From assembly GCA_033065855.1 (NCBI GenBank), contig JAVXUO010002923.1, positions 314,001 through 378,000 of the forward strand: a DNA stretch of 64,000 bases, given 5' to 3'. This stretch comes from Escallonia rubra (taxonomy: Eukaryota > Streptophyta > Magnoliopsida > Escalloniales > Escalloniaceae). Made by a program: the position numbers and the translations under genes. This document shows positions 1 through 12,116 of this stretch, piece by piece; position 1 is the stretch's first letter; every line of letters begins with the position of its first letter. Under the pieces are notes generated by a model that saw only the letters and a program-made list of their open reading frames with translations, had not been told where the DNA came from and ran no database searches.

Positions 1-2056
1 GAGCTTTGCTCAGCTGTGCGTATGCAGTTCTGGACTATGCACAAACTGGTCTAATTGCTGCAGTATTCTTCTTTAAAGTATGTTCCGACTTCTTACTATG
101 CTTGGGTCTGATATAATTGCTGTTCCTTTCACCTTCTTTCCTTATTGTTTATTGAATAGCTTGTCTCGTGGTTTTGTGTTTACTGTCTATAAGTAAGAGG
201 GTGGGAGGTGGTTGATAGCTGAGGAGAATAAGAGAGTCAAATCGTAAGCATAAGTCTAAAATGCAGTTCAAGGAATCAACATATATTTTCTGGATAGACA
301 AATCCCATGCATTCTAGTGGAATTTTGTAATTGGCTGTGTCCAGACTATTTCCTCCTGCAATTTCGATATGTTTCAGTAAAATGTCTTATCTTATCTAGT
401 TTAATCAACCAATTTTGTCAGAACCATTTCTTAAAACTTTTTTCTAAATGTTACAATAAATGTATATAAACTTCCATCTACATGTCACCGGGTTACATTG
501 GTTTTGTAACATTTTGATGTCGACATACTGCCTATAGCATAAATAATCATCTTATATGATGCCCTCATCTTTCTTTGATGGCCTTTACTTGTAGATGATG
601 GAATGGTGGTACCAATCTGCTGAAGAGAGAATGTCAGCTCCAACTGTGTATCCCCCACCTCCTCCTCCACCACCACCGAAGGTGAGTGACCTTTTGTATC
701 TGGTATGAAGTGAGTCTCCACGTAGCTGACAATTGTTTTGAACACATTTGGGTATGTATCCAGCACATCGTTCCCTATAACTCATCCTCGTACATGGTCA
801 GATTCAGACAAAAGATACTTATGTGCGTGTAGTTGCTATACTGTTGCAGTCAGAGAGTGAGATCTATACTTGACACCTCATTTAGTAACATGAACCATGC
901 CCATTTTAACTTCCAACCCCTCACACTCCTACACGGGTGTGCTCGGGTAGCTACAACTAGCGGTCATACTTACACACTGAATGAGATAACAATTAAAAAA
1001 ATACAGCCTTTCTTCAAGTTAAAAGAATTGGCGGCCCCAACACAAGTTTCCCCGCCCATTATGTCCTAGATTGATGTACACGCTTAACCCCACTATTAGA
1101 CCGTTTCTGTACTGAACCCATGATGCCCAGGTCATTCTGAAGAGGAAGAAATTATTTGTACACGACACAAATTTTTCTAAAGATTAGATATCATCTCTTG
1201 ATTATATACAGTATATAAGTTCCATGTTTAGATGCTTAATCGATTTGAAATTGAAGTCAAGATAGTCTCAAATTCTTTTGTTTTGTTGGTTTAGATAGAT
1301 GTTATGTTCGTAAATAAATCATATATATTATCATAAAACAGGTTGCCAAAGAGGGGATTCCATTGCCGGCTGATAGAACAATTTGCCCCTTGTGTTCCCA
1401 GAAGCGTGCAAATCCATCTGTTGTTGCAGTTTCAGGCTTTGTCTACTGTTATGCTTGCGTGTTCAAATATGTTTCGCAGGTGAGGCCTCCGGACTCTCAC
1501 TGCTCGTTATGGACTGTAAGGCTAGTAACCCTTTGTTGGAAAAACTCTATAAAAAGACCTTGATGATTAAATTCTTTTAGGATAACATTAGGTGAGTAGC
1601 CTTAGGCTGGCCTCCAAAATGACTTTGGAATTAGTTTCGGAAGAAAATTACAACCATTTTATCAATGATTTAAGAGAATCACGAGAATACCATAATTGAT
1701 AATGTCAAAATGATCGCTTATTTATGCTTTTTGGAATAGATTAGAGATTACCCCCCATGTTTTGCGTCCAAAGAGGAATCTTTTGCCCAAATGTGGGAGC
1801 ATTTGTTCGTTATGCTTATTCTTTCTCTTTTTCTAATTTGTATCATGACATAACAGGGGCAAAGCTTTTTAAAAATAAAAATAAAAATTGTTGTAGATAA
1901 TTGCAGTGATGATGACTCTTGGTAGTTTTCCACCCAGGTCTTTCTATGCGTGCATATTTAATCATGGTTTTGCATGTATTACAGTATAAGCGCTGCCCAG
2001 TGACGTTAATGCCTGCAACCGTGGACCAGATTAGGAGGCTCTTTCATGATGTGTAG
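1..2056 (+). CDS. PEX12: PEX12, peroxisome biogenesis RING protein (3' part, four exons)
   Basis: Exons are 1-77 (reading from base 3), 595-681, 1342-1479 and 1985-2056, with stop TAG at 2054-2056. All introns are GT-AG and the frame stays open through the three junctions. Exon 1 encodes a hydrophobic stretch ending AAVFFFK. Exon 2 encodes MMEWWYQSAEERMSAP and then a run of nine prolines. Exon 3 holds the RING part (CPLC, CYAC) and exon 4 has KRCPVTLMPATVDQIRRLF. This matches the C-terminus of plant PEX12, an integral peroxisomal membrane protein that works with PEX2 and PEX10 as the ubiquitin ligase recycling the PEX5 import receptor. Its RING is known to lack some zinc ligands. The N-terminal exons lie outside the window. 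No break is visible, so it is probably a working gene. Confidence 0.95.
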
Positions 2057-2160
2057 GACATCTTGTTATATAACTTTGGATGAACTCCTCCATGACACTG
2101 ACTTGCTGATTGGATCGAATTCATAGAGGGTGCGGCACCTGTAATCTACTTGCGGAAGAA

Positions 2161-2166
2161 AATAAA
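2161..2166 (+). terminator. PEX12: Possible PEX12 poly(A) signal
   Basis: AATAAA lies 105 bases after the PEX12 stop codon, a usual distance for a plant 3' UTR. Plant poly(A) signals are loose, so other A-rich sites nearby may be used too. Confidence 0.4.
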
Positions 2167-4439
2167 ACGGCATGCTGCAACTGTTGCTCTCTACCTTCAT
2201 TGCTGATGACTCACCAGCATGCCACCATAGTCGCAGGTCGACATCTTAGTTTTTGGCAAAGCAATTGATTTGGATTCGGCATTCCATCTTATGTACAAGT
2301 CTATTCATGGTTGTAGTTCTTCCACTCCTTTGTTCTGTATTTTGTCATTGAAATACTGTATTTATATGCTCCATCAACAGGGATTGGGACTTCGACCTCT
2401 CTACAAACCCCATCGCAATATCCCTACTTTGTTAATCATGTATTAGAGCACATGACCACCTTGGATAGTTGTTGCAAGTCTCAACTCTAGGAAGAATTGT
2501 GCCGGAGGTTTAAGAAAGAAATCTCTCTCTATCGCTCGGACTGAGAACTTCGGGACCGCAAACCATTAATAGTGACGGACATATTCACCTCCCTGATTCC
2601 AACATTGAGAGTAGACTTCTTTCTGCTACATCCGTTCTGCACAGGACATCGGTATGGTCTTAATGTTTGGGAAGCCATCCTCGAAAGAGGCAGAGGAAAC
2701 GTTAATAGAGCTTACAAGCTTGCACTTCCCTAAGTCCAATGTTAAGCTAGGAAAAAGAAGACCCTCTTCATTTTTCCTTCGGGAAAATAGAAGAATCAAA
2801 CGGAATGCTCTCTACTTAGTAGCAAAATGTTCTAACGCCTGGTTCTATAAAGGAAGTATTCTCTGGTTCCGGGCAAAATACAGGACTTCTTCTGAAATAA
2901 AGAAACAGCACCTACTTCATGATACTTATATGGCAAGCTTGAGCAATATCTCTGTCCAATGCTCTCTCCAACCTAGTCTCAAATGGTGTAGCATGACAAT
3001 TCGCTTGTTTATCGTTCCATATTCACCAGGAAGGTATACACCATGACGTCCTATCTGGCTATTCAAGTAAATAGAGCAAACCCATCACCGTGGCCATTAC
3101 TACATCCATCCCAATTTTGAGTCCCGTCGACTTCCAAGTGAAATCCTCGGTTTCTATTAGAAGTCGTACATGACCTTACTCATCATTGTACCCATGTTTG
3201 ACTCAGAGTTCAATCCCTCAGTAGTCATATACTCATATGTTCCCTCGTCGGAGTGAAAAAATAAGATAATAAACGTTTTCTTCATAAAATCGCTCGCTCA
3301 CCAGAAAAAAGAAAACAGTTCACTGTGTATAAGATTTGCATGAAAATAGAGGGGAAGTCCACGTTACTATTGACGTTCACCACTGAAGGCATACATACCA
3401 CAATCTCACATCGTTACGTTGAATTTCTTATCGTCTAGAAATAAGTCGTAAATTTGTTTCTTATATGTTGTGGTCTTGTCCTTCCTATAAGCATGTTTTT
3501 TTTTTAGTTGGACACCGGGATTTAAGAGGATGCATGACGTGTAAGCTTGCAACAATATCCTAACCTAATAAGGGGTTTGTCCAAACTAAGACCAGCATTA
3601 ATCCATAAGCTTCACAATTTGGTTAGTAATTTTCGAAAGTCTAGTTTCTATTGCAAGCATCTTCTAGCTTCATACCATAATTTGAGAACAAGGACAGTAG
3701 TCGGGGCTCACAATATACAAACTAAATTCAACAATATATCCATATATCCATGCATAAGCTGCACAATTGCACAAGAACAAGATAAACACATAAAATTGCT
3801 ATACGATAAATCGTTGACAAGAAATTGAAAACTGAACAATATCAGTCTTTGCAATTATTAACTTTGCCTCGCCCTAAAAGTAACCCCTCCGCCCCTAATT
3901 GTTATCAGGTTCGTATTTCTCCAGTTCACCATTACCAGAGCGATTGCTACTTCCAACTTCATGTCTGAGATAATCAACCAAAATAGGTAGGTGACCATAT
4001 ACAGATTTTGGCATCGAGGGATTGAGCCTAAAACCTATATTCTTCGCGCACCTGGTATTGTGTGATCGTTCTTCATGGTGCATGCCACGATGAGCCATGT
4101 CCAATTTGTTATTCCCAAGAGGCCGATAGCTCCGTGCAGGAGACGCTGCTGCCACCGTGGGATCTGTGAAGAGATGCCAAGACGTGACGGTTCTTGCATA
4201 ACTTCTTGGGCGGGTTCTTGTTGAAAAATGTTATGCCCGTCAAGGCTCGAGCTCCCCTAAAAATTAGGATCAAACATCGTCCTACAACTTTAGAGGTCAC
4301 ATGGGAAGGTCTCAGATCAGAAGGAGCATCTAAGGCTGCAGTTTGACGAACAAGGCGCGAAGATATGGACGGATGCAGATCAGGCACACGTGGCATGCCA
4401 AGTCACGAGTTTAAGGCTTAGTGGCATCTTAGGTGTTTA
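2167..4439. other. Intergenic stretch, mostly unrecognised
   Basis: Apart from the exon relic at 2912-3019, nothing here is recognisable. The open frames (for example 2654-3046 plus, 3895-4155 minus) have no recognised domain. The frame at 3895-4155 starts with GTG, not ATG. I see no RNA gene. Confidence 0.5.
2912..3019 (-). pseudogene. Degenerate copy of the last exon of the MGCF-family gene
   Basis: The minus strand reads WNDKQANCHATPFETRLERA, then LDRDIA and a short tail to TAG (stop at 2912-2914). The last exon of the gene at 59295-61384 reads NNRLVHCPSTPFGKRLDRAL, DMGIA, stop. The shared core is TPF-x-x-RL-x-RALD. In this frame a stop codon lies two codons upstream of the match, and I found none of the large third exon nearby, so this is a lone exon remnant rather than a gene. 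It sits tail to tail with PEX12. It may mark an old duplicate, or an earlier position of the gene before the elements inserted. Confidence 0.6.
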
Positions 4440-4717
4440 AAATAAAGTGAGGTGTCATTAGAATATGTGGATCAATGGGAGACATATACATGTTCCCTCC
4501 ATTGGATTCCATAATCTGTTTAAAAATTTTGTTGCTGTTAGTTGTTATAGAGAGAAAGAAAGAGATTGGATATAACCGTGAGAAGGAATGATGATGAGGT
4601 ATGAAAAATCATAACCGTGAAATGAAATTCTTCCTTCTTCCTTCATCTGTCTTCTTCTCCGTCATTCTCTAGTAAAATTCTTATAAAATTGCAGTAGCGA
4701 CTCAACGATTGACTACA
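4440..4717 (+). repeat. Probable 5' LTR of the gypsy element
   Basis: The sequence just before the primer site ends in ...GACTACA, a usual LTR end (CA). The left edge is not fixed. The stretch has a pyrimidine-rich 3' part, as a transcribed leader would. Confidence 0.4.
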
Positions 4718-4719
4718 TT

Positions 4720-4734
4720 TGGTATCTCAGAGCC
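4720..4734 (+). other. tRNA-iMet primer binding site (gypsy)
   Basis: TGGTATCTCAGAGCC resembles the 3' end complement of plant initiator-Met tRNA (TGGTATCAGAGCC) and lies directly after the LTR end. Confidence 0.7.
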
Positions 4735-4748
4735 AGCAAATTCTTAAA

Positions 4749-5900
4749 ATGCCAAGATCCTCTAAGACATCCCTGATTGAGACTAATTCCTTGGGTCCAT
4801 TAGATGGACTGGAGCAAAGGTTCGAGACATATGACCTGCGATTTGGGTCATTGGATGCAACGTTAGGAGATCTACAGAAGAACTACTCGGATATGAAGCT
4901 GGAAATGCTCTCCACAGTCACGCAGATCAACGCGCGACTGGAGACTCTGTTGAAAGCTAAGCAGCCAACGGAAGCTGGAACCAGCAGAGGTAATCATGCA
5001 CCCCCTCCTGCTATTAACCAGATTAGTCTGCTTTCCCCTGCAATCCATCTAGCCAAAATAGTAACAACTCCATGCCTAAGACCCCCAAATTGACCTTTCC
5101 AAAATTCAATGGTGATAATCCTCAAGGCTGGGTTAGAAGATGTGAGCAATATTTCGAGTTTTGCCCCATACATGAAGATTTTAATGTCGCTTTTGCTTAT
5201 GTCCATTTTGAAGATCAAGTAGAATATTGGTATTCCACTTATATTAAACCATTGGGTAAGGTGACTTGGAATCAGTTTGTACAAGATTTATATGCTCAAT
5301 TCTCGAATGTGAACAGAGAGTGTAATATGGGAGTTTAACCAATTAAGGCAAACAACAACAATTAGTGATTACTACAATCACTTTGAGGAATTGAGGGCCC
5401 GGGTGGTTGAGGAGTTTGGAGCTTTGAATGAGGGTTATTTCATCAAGAGTTTTATTGGAGGATTGAAGCCTGAAATCAGGAGCCGTGTAGAACAATTTGA
5501 AGTGGTAACCCTAACTAAAGCCATACATGTTGCCAGGAAAGAAAAAGTGGCAATAACTAATCTATTTCCTCATGCCAAAAGTCATCAAACAACTAGCTCG
5601 ATTATGCCTAAGACCAACAACCCTCCATACAGTAAGGCTGTATACCAGCCTGTTACCAGTTTGCCCAACCCCTTGAAACTATCAACACCTAATCTTCCCT
5701 TCAACTCTAATGCTAGGGGAATTTTTCCATCCCCACCCAACATACCAACCAAAACCTCCTTACCAATCAAACACCTTACTCATGAGGAACATCAACAAAA
5801 GAGAGAACAGTGGCTGTGTTACTGGTGTGATGGTAAGTTCACATCTGGACATCAAAAGGTGTGTCCTAAGAGGACAATTGCAATGCTGATAGCTGATCAT
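4749..5900 (+). pseudogene. gag region of the gypsy element
   Basis: The start (MPRSSKTSLIE) is followed by a coiled-coil-like stretch, a retrotransposon gag core (KLTFPKFNGDNPQGWVRRCE) and a zinc-knuckle-like CYWC...H...C near 5818-5870. The second gypsy relic at 13591-14984 has a similarly organised gag. This is a fossil. Confidence 0.8.
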
Positions 5901-5984
5901 GTACCATATGATGTAGAATGGGTACATGAACTAGAACCTAAAGTGAAACAGACAGTTGAAGCAGTTGTTGAACCATCTGAGATT

Positions 5985-8311
5985 AGCATTCAGGCATTGG
6001 CTGGGAACTCAAGTCACACCACTATGAGGATTCAAGGATGGACAAACAGGAAATCTTTCTCTATCTTGGTTGACACTGGGTCAACTGACAACTTCTTGGA
6101 CCCAAAATCAACTGAAAGACTTGGTTGTCCATTGACACCAACTACACCCCTCACAGTAGCTGTAGCTAATGGAGCAAAAATTCAAAGCACATCAATTTGC
6201 CAAGATTTTGAGTGGACCATGGGTAATCAACAATTCAAAACTGATGTTAAAATCTTACTATTAGGTGGTTGTGATTGCGTGTTGGGAGTACAATGGCTCA
6301 GAGGCCTAGGCAATGTCCATTTTGATTTTTCTCAACACACTATTGCCTTCCATTATCAAGGAAGGGAGGTGAAGCTTAAGGGTGGCAGTATACCTGGAGT
6401 ATCTATCAAGATGATTTCACGTGTGGCAATGTCAAAGTTGTTGAATAACAATATTGGGAGCTTATTTGGACAAGTTTTTGCAGTCTCCACTGACTTGCAT
6501 ACATGTGCACTATCCACCCAAGTGCAAGCATTGGTCACTGAATATGCATATGTTTTTTAAGAACCCTCTGAGCTGCCTCCTCATAGGCCATAAGACCACA
6601 AGATTACCCTGAATGAAGGATCTCAGCCTGTAAAGGTCAAACCCTATAGAGTGTCCTATGTGCAAAAGAGGGAAATTGATAACATCATTGCTCAGCTTCT
6701 AGCTACATGTGTCATTCAACCAAGTAACTCTTCTTTTGCCTCACCTATTTTACTAGTAAAGAAAAAATATGGAACATGGAGGTTATGTGTGGATTACAGA
6801 GAGCTCAACAAGTTGACCTTGAAGGATAGGTACCCTATCCCTATCAGTGATGAACTGTTGGATGAGTTGCATGGCTCATGTGTTTATTCTAAGCTGGATT
6901 TAAGGAGTGGGTACCACCAAATAAGGGTGGTTGATGAAGATACCCACAAGACAGCTTTTAGGACTCATGAAGGGCATTATGAGTTTAGAGTGATGCCTTT
7001 TGGGCTCACTAATGCCCCTGCCACCTTCCAGAATTGATGAATGAGGTATTTAGACCCCACCTCAGGAACTTCATTTTAGTTTTTTTTGATGATATCTAAA
7101 TTTACAGCCAATATATGGATAGTCACATGGAGCATTTGAGAGTGGTGTTGCAAATCGTGAGGGATAACCACTTATATGTTAAAATGAGCAAGTGCACTTT
7201 TGCACAGAATAAGGTGGAATATTTAGGACACATTGTATCCTCTGAAGGAGTATCTGCTGATGAAAGTAAAATTGATGCCATGATTCATTGGCCCAAACCT
7301 CAATCTGTTAAGGATCTAAGAGGGTTCTTAGGGCTCACTGGATACTACAGGAAGTTTGTGGCGAGTTATGGAGCTATTAGCAAGCCACTAACAGCCCTCT
7401 TGAAGAAGGATGCATTCTTGTGGAACCCTGAAGCTGAGCAAGCCTTTACATGCCTCAAACATGCCATGGCTTCCACTCCAGTATTGCCCTTGCCTAATTT
7501 TTCACAGCCATTCGAGGTCGAACCAGATGCAAGTAATGTGGGAGTAGAAGTTGTACTCGTGCAAAAAGGAAGGCCTATTGCTTACTACAGTAAGGCTTTA
7601 GGGCCTAAGAATGCTGGTTTGTCTACTTATGAGAAGGAGCTTTTAGCTGTAGTCCAAGCAATCACCAAGTGGAGCACCTACCTCAGCCACCAACCCTTTG
7701 TGTTAAGAACTGATCATTGTAGCTTGAAGTACCTTATAGGACAAAGGGTGACCTCACTGTTACAGCAGAAGTTCCTTTCAAAATTATTGGGATATGAGTT
7801 TCATATTCAATACAAGAAGGGATTGGACAATGGAGCTACAGATGCATTGTCTAGGATTCCTAATCACCAAGACCAGGAGGAGTGCATTGCCATCACTACC
7901 TTGATACCTACCTGGACTCAAGAGATTCAAGCTAGTTTGGCTGAAGACTTAGATGCCAAACAACACATTCAAGTGTTGTTGCTGGATCCTATGGCCACCA
8001 GCTATTATTCTTGTCAGGATGATATACTCAGGTATAAGGGCAAGATCTATGTTGGCTCTAGTACCCAACTCAGGAAACAAATAATAGATGAACTTCATGG
8101 AGGGAAGAGTGGGGGACACTCAGGAATCAAGGCCACTTGCAAACGAATTGCAAGACTATTCTATTGGCCTAGCATGAGGCAGGAGGTATAAGCTGCAGTT
8201 GGCCAGTGTGGTGTGTGTCAAAGGAATAAAGTGGAAAACATTAAAATGCCAGGGTTACTTCAACCCTTGGCTGTTCCAGATCAGTTTTGGTCCCACTTAT
8301 CTATGGATTTC
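5985..8311 (+). pseudogene. pol region of the gypsy element: protease, RT, RNase H, start of integrase
   Basis: The protease active-site motif VDTGS is near 6070. Reverse transcriptase motifs ([23 protein letters not shown]) lie at about 6650-7040. RNase H follows (about 7510-7860, with DASN, YEKELLAV, TDH), then the integrase zinc-binding part (GGHSGIKAT near 8110). Domain order is that of Ty3/gypsy. This is a fossil. Confidence 0.85.
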
Positions 8312-8894
8312 TGTTAGCCCTATGGTTGGATAACCTAGGCTTACATCTTGTTTTGATGATAACTACACATTGATTATGTTCTAATGTGTTCTTTGAGTGT
8401 ATTTTTAGTAGGTATATACATGCACACTCATGAAGACACATTTGAGAAGTTGGATAGATGGATTAAAGCCAAAGAATCTTAAAGTTATAGTGGACATGCT
8501 ATAGAAGCTTCATCAAGTCCAATGTCGAAGAGCAACAAAGAATGCATCGGCTAAGTTACTATCGATTATAATTTATCTTTTCTATTATGTAACTAGTCTT
8601 GGTTTTATGCTTGGATTGATGACTATGACCTAAAAATACCTTAGGACACCTTGTTCATTGCATGTGAGTTCATAATCATTCACACAAGCGTGGTTCTTGA
8701 AAATGAGCGAACTTTGGAGCTTACTTAGATTTTATCAAAAAACATTTTGGTGCTAATATTTTCATATCTTGATAAAAATTTTCATTAGATTTCCAACGCA
8801 AAAAACGGCACCTCAATCCGATTTTTCTAGAGAAAGTTATGCCCAAAATAGGAAAGGGGGTTCCGTGAGGCAGCCGATTGGCAGTAGGGTAATA

Positions 8895-9052
8895 CAGTCG
8901 ACTGTATTTGAATTCAGTCGACTACATTGGTCAAAATTCAGTTCCAACGGCTATTTTCGAGGACAAAACTCCAACGGCTATTTTCGAGGACAAAAACTCC
9001 AATGGCTATTTTAGAGGGAATACAGTCGACTGCATTGGGAATACAGTCGACT
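8895..9052 (+). repeat. CAGTCGACTG palindrome array in the solo LTR
   Basis: Three perfect copies and one variant of the 10-bp palindrome CAGTCGACTG lie at 8895, 8915 (variant end), 9023 and 9043. Between them are three repeats of about 28 bp containing TCCAACGGCTA (8943-8953 and 8970-8980) or TCCAATGGCTA (8998-9008). All lie upstream of the TATA box at 9108. Confidence 0.85.
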
Positions 9053-9107
9053 GCAATGACAGTTTTGGCCATATTATGCCTATAACAGTTATATTTGATC
9101 TCTTCTC

Positions 9108-9116
9108 TATATAAAT
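9108..9116 (+). promoter_or_regulatory. TATA box of the solo LTR
   Basis: TATATAAAT lies 56 bases after the palindrome array. The other copies of this LTR family have a TATA box in the same position. Confidence 0.6.
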
Positions 9117-9685
9117 GATTTGGGGCTTCTTCATACACTATGGAAACCACATTCTAAGCCTCTATTCATTAGAGAAACATCAAGGCTCATAGATTAAATT
9201 TTTCTCTCTTCATCTTCATGATTTTACATCATTAAATAGAGCATCTTTGTGAGCAATTCTTTGATTGAGAGTGAGCATTCTTCAAGTCATCAATTCTCTC
9301 ATCTCTCTATTGTACTAGAGCTTCATTTGTACTCATTTCCTTTCAAGAGGGTTTCTTTGTACACAATTGATCTTTGTAAAAAAGATTGTGATAAAGGCTT
9401 GACCCGGAAAAAGATTGTTGCTAGTGGATTCTAGTGCTCTTGCAAGGGACTTCCTTGAAGAGGTGGACGTAGGCTTGATGGTAGTTCAAGCTGAACCATT
9501 TAAATCTCATTGTCAAGTATTTCTAACTCAATCTCTTTACTTATTGCTCTACAATTGCTTGAGATTATGTAGTTAGCATCTTCATTGAAGTATTACTTCG
9601 TTTGATTGAGTTTCATGATTGTTGCTTAGTTTAAATTCCCCATTATATTTCAAAAACCCTATTCACCCCCCTCTAGGGTTATTTT

Positions 9686-10247
9686 ATTCATTGAAGGCCT
9701 TCCTCCTTCAGAGGGGAAAAATGTCATATTGGTGGTGGTGGACAGATTAAGCAAATATGCCCATTTTTTGGCCTTAGCACATCCTTACACAGCTGAGACA
9801 ATGGCTCAATTGTTTATGGATCAGGTGGTTAAACTACATGGACTCTCAAATTCTATTGTAAGTGACAAGGATAAGGTGTTCCTTTCCCAATTTTGGCAAC
9901 AATTGTTCAAAATGATGGGTACTACCCTTGCCATGAGCACTGCATACCATCCTGAAACAGATGGTCAAACATAGAGGGTCAACATGTGTTTGGAGAATTA
10001 TCTGAGGTGCATGATAGGAGACAAGCCAAGAAAGTGGAGTAAGTGGTTATCTTTAGCTGAAATCTGGTATAACACTAGCTTTCACCAATCTTTACAAACC
10101 ACTCCCTTTGAGGCCTTGTATGGTTACAAGTCAAAGGCATTGGGAATAACACCTTTGGAACCCACCACTATAGTTTCATTGGACACTTATATGAATGAGA
10201 GGCAGGAAATGCTTAGAAGTTTGAAGGCCAATTTGGTTGAAGCTTAA
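9686..10247 (+). pseudogene. Integrase remainder of the gypsy element
   Basis: The stretch resumes with [20 protein letters not shown], then a core containing [13 protein letters not shown] and YHPETDGQT, a typical plant gypsy integrase. It carries the DDE catalytic core. This is a fossil. Confidence 0.8.
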
Positions 10248-10942
10248 AGTATGACTCGATTACAGCTTTAGTAGTCCACATTAAATACGTACCAAATTCG
10301 ACGACTAACGAAAGTTGGAAGGTGTTAAACATTCAAGGGATACAACTTTCATTATGAAAAAAATATAATTGAGTCTCATAACTTCTTGTTCTTCCTCTTC
10401 CCCCCCTCCTCATCCCAACACACACAACCCAACCCACCCCACCCCACCTCCCTCAACAATTTTCTCTCGCAGCTCAGTGTTCGGCACCTTTGCCCCCTCT
10501 GCTCCTACCATCCTCCCACACACAACACCACTGCACCACTTCACCCACCCCCGCAACTCGGCACCTCTGCCCCTTTCCCTTCTCATCCTACCTATTTCCA
10601 CAGACAAGAGCACTGCAACACTTCACCAATCCCCGTAAATTATTTTTGAACCATATTAAGTGCCTATATTTAAAGCCTAAAATACGTAAATATAAGCCTT
10701 TTTACTAATTCTGTTTTTGTAATTTTAATCAATTAGAGATATATCACTACTTTTTTGGTTGTGAGGTCCTCATCCGATAAAAATGATCTATATATTGCTT
10801 ACCAAATGGATTGTAGAAGATATTATTACATAGATAACTTTTTTTTAATAATTATAGTAGATATCTATTAGAATAATATTTTAATCAACTGTAACATCAT
10901 TTTTTTTACGTATAAGGAAATGTTTTTTATATAAAAGATCTA
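10248..10942. other. Non-coding stretch with a C-rich tract and degenerate repeats
   Basis: Positions 10400-10640 are pyrimidine-rich (many CACC and TCC runs) and give only artefact frames. Positions 10700-10930 contain modules (AATTTTAAT-AATTA-AGAT, GTAACATCATTTTTTTTA) that recur in diverged form around 13190-13560. I see no gene. Confidence 0.5.
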
Positions 10943-12107
10943 AGGCTAATTACACCTATGTCCCTCAGGTTTGGGGGTAATTACAGGCAAGGACAATAGT
11001 TTGGACAAATTACACTTGTGTCCATTGACCAAACGGAACCCTAAAAATCTTAACGGTTTTAATGAAAAGACTGTATTGCCCCTGAGTTAGAACCTTATTT
11101 TTTTAATGCCATTACTTCATTAAAAAAAGAGACTTTATTTCATCTTTACTTTACTCTTAACCACCCCCCACCCCCCCAACCCCCACCCACCCCATATGCA
11201 TCCCCCTTCCCCGTCACCCACCTACCCTTTCTTCCTCCCCTTCCCCGGCGCCGCACCCCACCTGCCTCCCCCTTCCCCGTCACCCACCCACCCATTCTTC
11301 CTCCCCTTCCCCGGCGTCGCACCCCACCTGCCTCCCCCTTCCCCGTCACCCACCCACCCCTTCTTCCTCCCCTTCCCCGGTGCCGCACCCTACCTGCCTC
11401 CCCCTTCCTCGTCACCCTATCACCGTCACCCGCCAACCCCGCCTTCCTCCCCTTCCCCGGCGCCGCACCTCGCCTGCCTCCCCCTTCCTCGTCACCCCGT
11501 GACCGCCTACCTCCCCCTTCCCCGTCACCCGCCAACCCCGTCTTCCTCCCCTTCCCCGGTGCCGCACCCCGCCTGCCTCCCCTTTCCCCGTCACCGCCCA
11601 CCCCGGATCAGCAACTGCGCCTTGGGTTACCGGCGACATGGGTCGAGGGAGGGAGCTGGGGCTGCCGGCGGCAAGATTCCAAATGTGGATAAACCTTAAT
11701 TTCAAAATTAGGGTTCTGAAAACCTAATTTTAAGGTTTCAAAACCCTAACTTTTAAATTAGGGTTGATTTTGAAACCCTAATTAAATCATTTGGACATTT
11801 GAAAGCTTAATTTGCAAATTTTAAAAGCTTAATTTGCAAATTAGTTTCAAACCCTAATTTTAAAGAATTAAGATTTGATATCCTAATTAAAAAATTATAA
11901 AAATTATTTAGGATATACTGTACAAGGGCAGTATTGTCATTTTTAAAATACAAAATGATGAAAATTATACTTTTTGGACGGAAACCTGACGGTTGGACAC
12001 GGGTGATACATTTGAAACACTTTTGGTCACGAAATGTTATATTTTGAAACTTTGTGTCCTTGACTGTAATTACCCCATAACCTGAGGGACATAGGTGTAA
12101 TTAGCCC
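10943..12107. mobile_element. Nonautonomous Mutator-like element with TIRs and 9-bp target duplication
   Basis: The left end reads GGCTAATTACACCTATGTCC (from 10944), then CTCAGGTTTGGGGGTAATTAC. The right end is its inverse with few mismatches, giving terminal inverted repeats of about 40 bp. The flanks are AAAGATCTA (10934-10942) and AAAGATGTA (12108-12116): nine bases with one mismatch, which fits Mutator-like elements. Inside are a C-rich 66-bp minisatellite and AAACCCTAATT-rich sequence, but no transposase. The element could have captured host DNA (the GC-rich part at 11600-11690). Confidence 0.75.
11202..11600. repeat. 66-bp C-rich minisatellite
   Basis: The unit starts CCCCCTTCCCCGTCACCCAC. 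It recurs at about 11202, 11268, 11334 and 11400, a 66-bp period, then continues less regularly to about 11600. As 66 is a multiple of three, long frames stay open on both strands (22-residue repeat PPSPSPTHPFFLPFPG...). Codon use and low complexity argue that these are artefacts, not proteins. Confidence 0.8.
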
Positions 12108-12116
12108 AAAGATGTA

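Larger units (their letters stand above)
8312..9685 (+). mobile_element. Solo LTR of a Ty1/copia family, inserted in the gypsy integrase
   Basis: It begins TGTTAGCCCTATGG and ends near CTCTAGGGTTATTTT. This matches the ends of the copia LTRs at 16523-17810 and 23380-24635 (reversed) and of the solo LTR at 62500-63787, but it is clearly diverged. It shares the CAGTCGACTG motif and a TATA box. The gypsy integrase text stops on its left (SMDF) and resumes on its right ([10 protein letters not shown]). The target duplication is not clean, so the right end could be off by a few bases. It is younger than its host element. Confidence 0.8.
4440..10247 (+). mobile_element. Ty3/gypsy element, chromovirus-like, broken
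   Basis: The order is probable 5' LTR, tRNA primer site, gag, protease, reverse transcriptase, RNase H and integrase, as in Metaviridae. The zinc knuckle (CYWC...H...C) and pol order resemble plant chromoviruses. A solo LTR of a copia family (8312-9685) is inserted in the integrase. The recognisable sequence ends near 10247 and I found no 3' LTR. The reading frames are interrupted at about five or more places, so this is an old, dead copy. The start at 4440 is a guess, because no second LTR is available to compare. Confidence 0.85.

Noticed and set aside
2654-3046. A 130-codon plus-strand frame
   Set aside because: It overlaps the minus-strand exon relic at 2912-3019 and has no recognised domain; probably chance.
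3895-4396. Two minus-strand frames that look gene-like
   Set aside because: No domain recognised; the first begins with GTG, the frames do not connect by clear splice sites, and no codon signal stands out.
11146-11699. Long Pro-rich and Gly/Arg-rich frames on both strands
   Set aside because: They come from a 66-bp C-rich minisatellite whose length is a multiple of three; low-complexity frames on both strands are artefacts.
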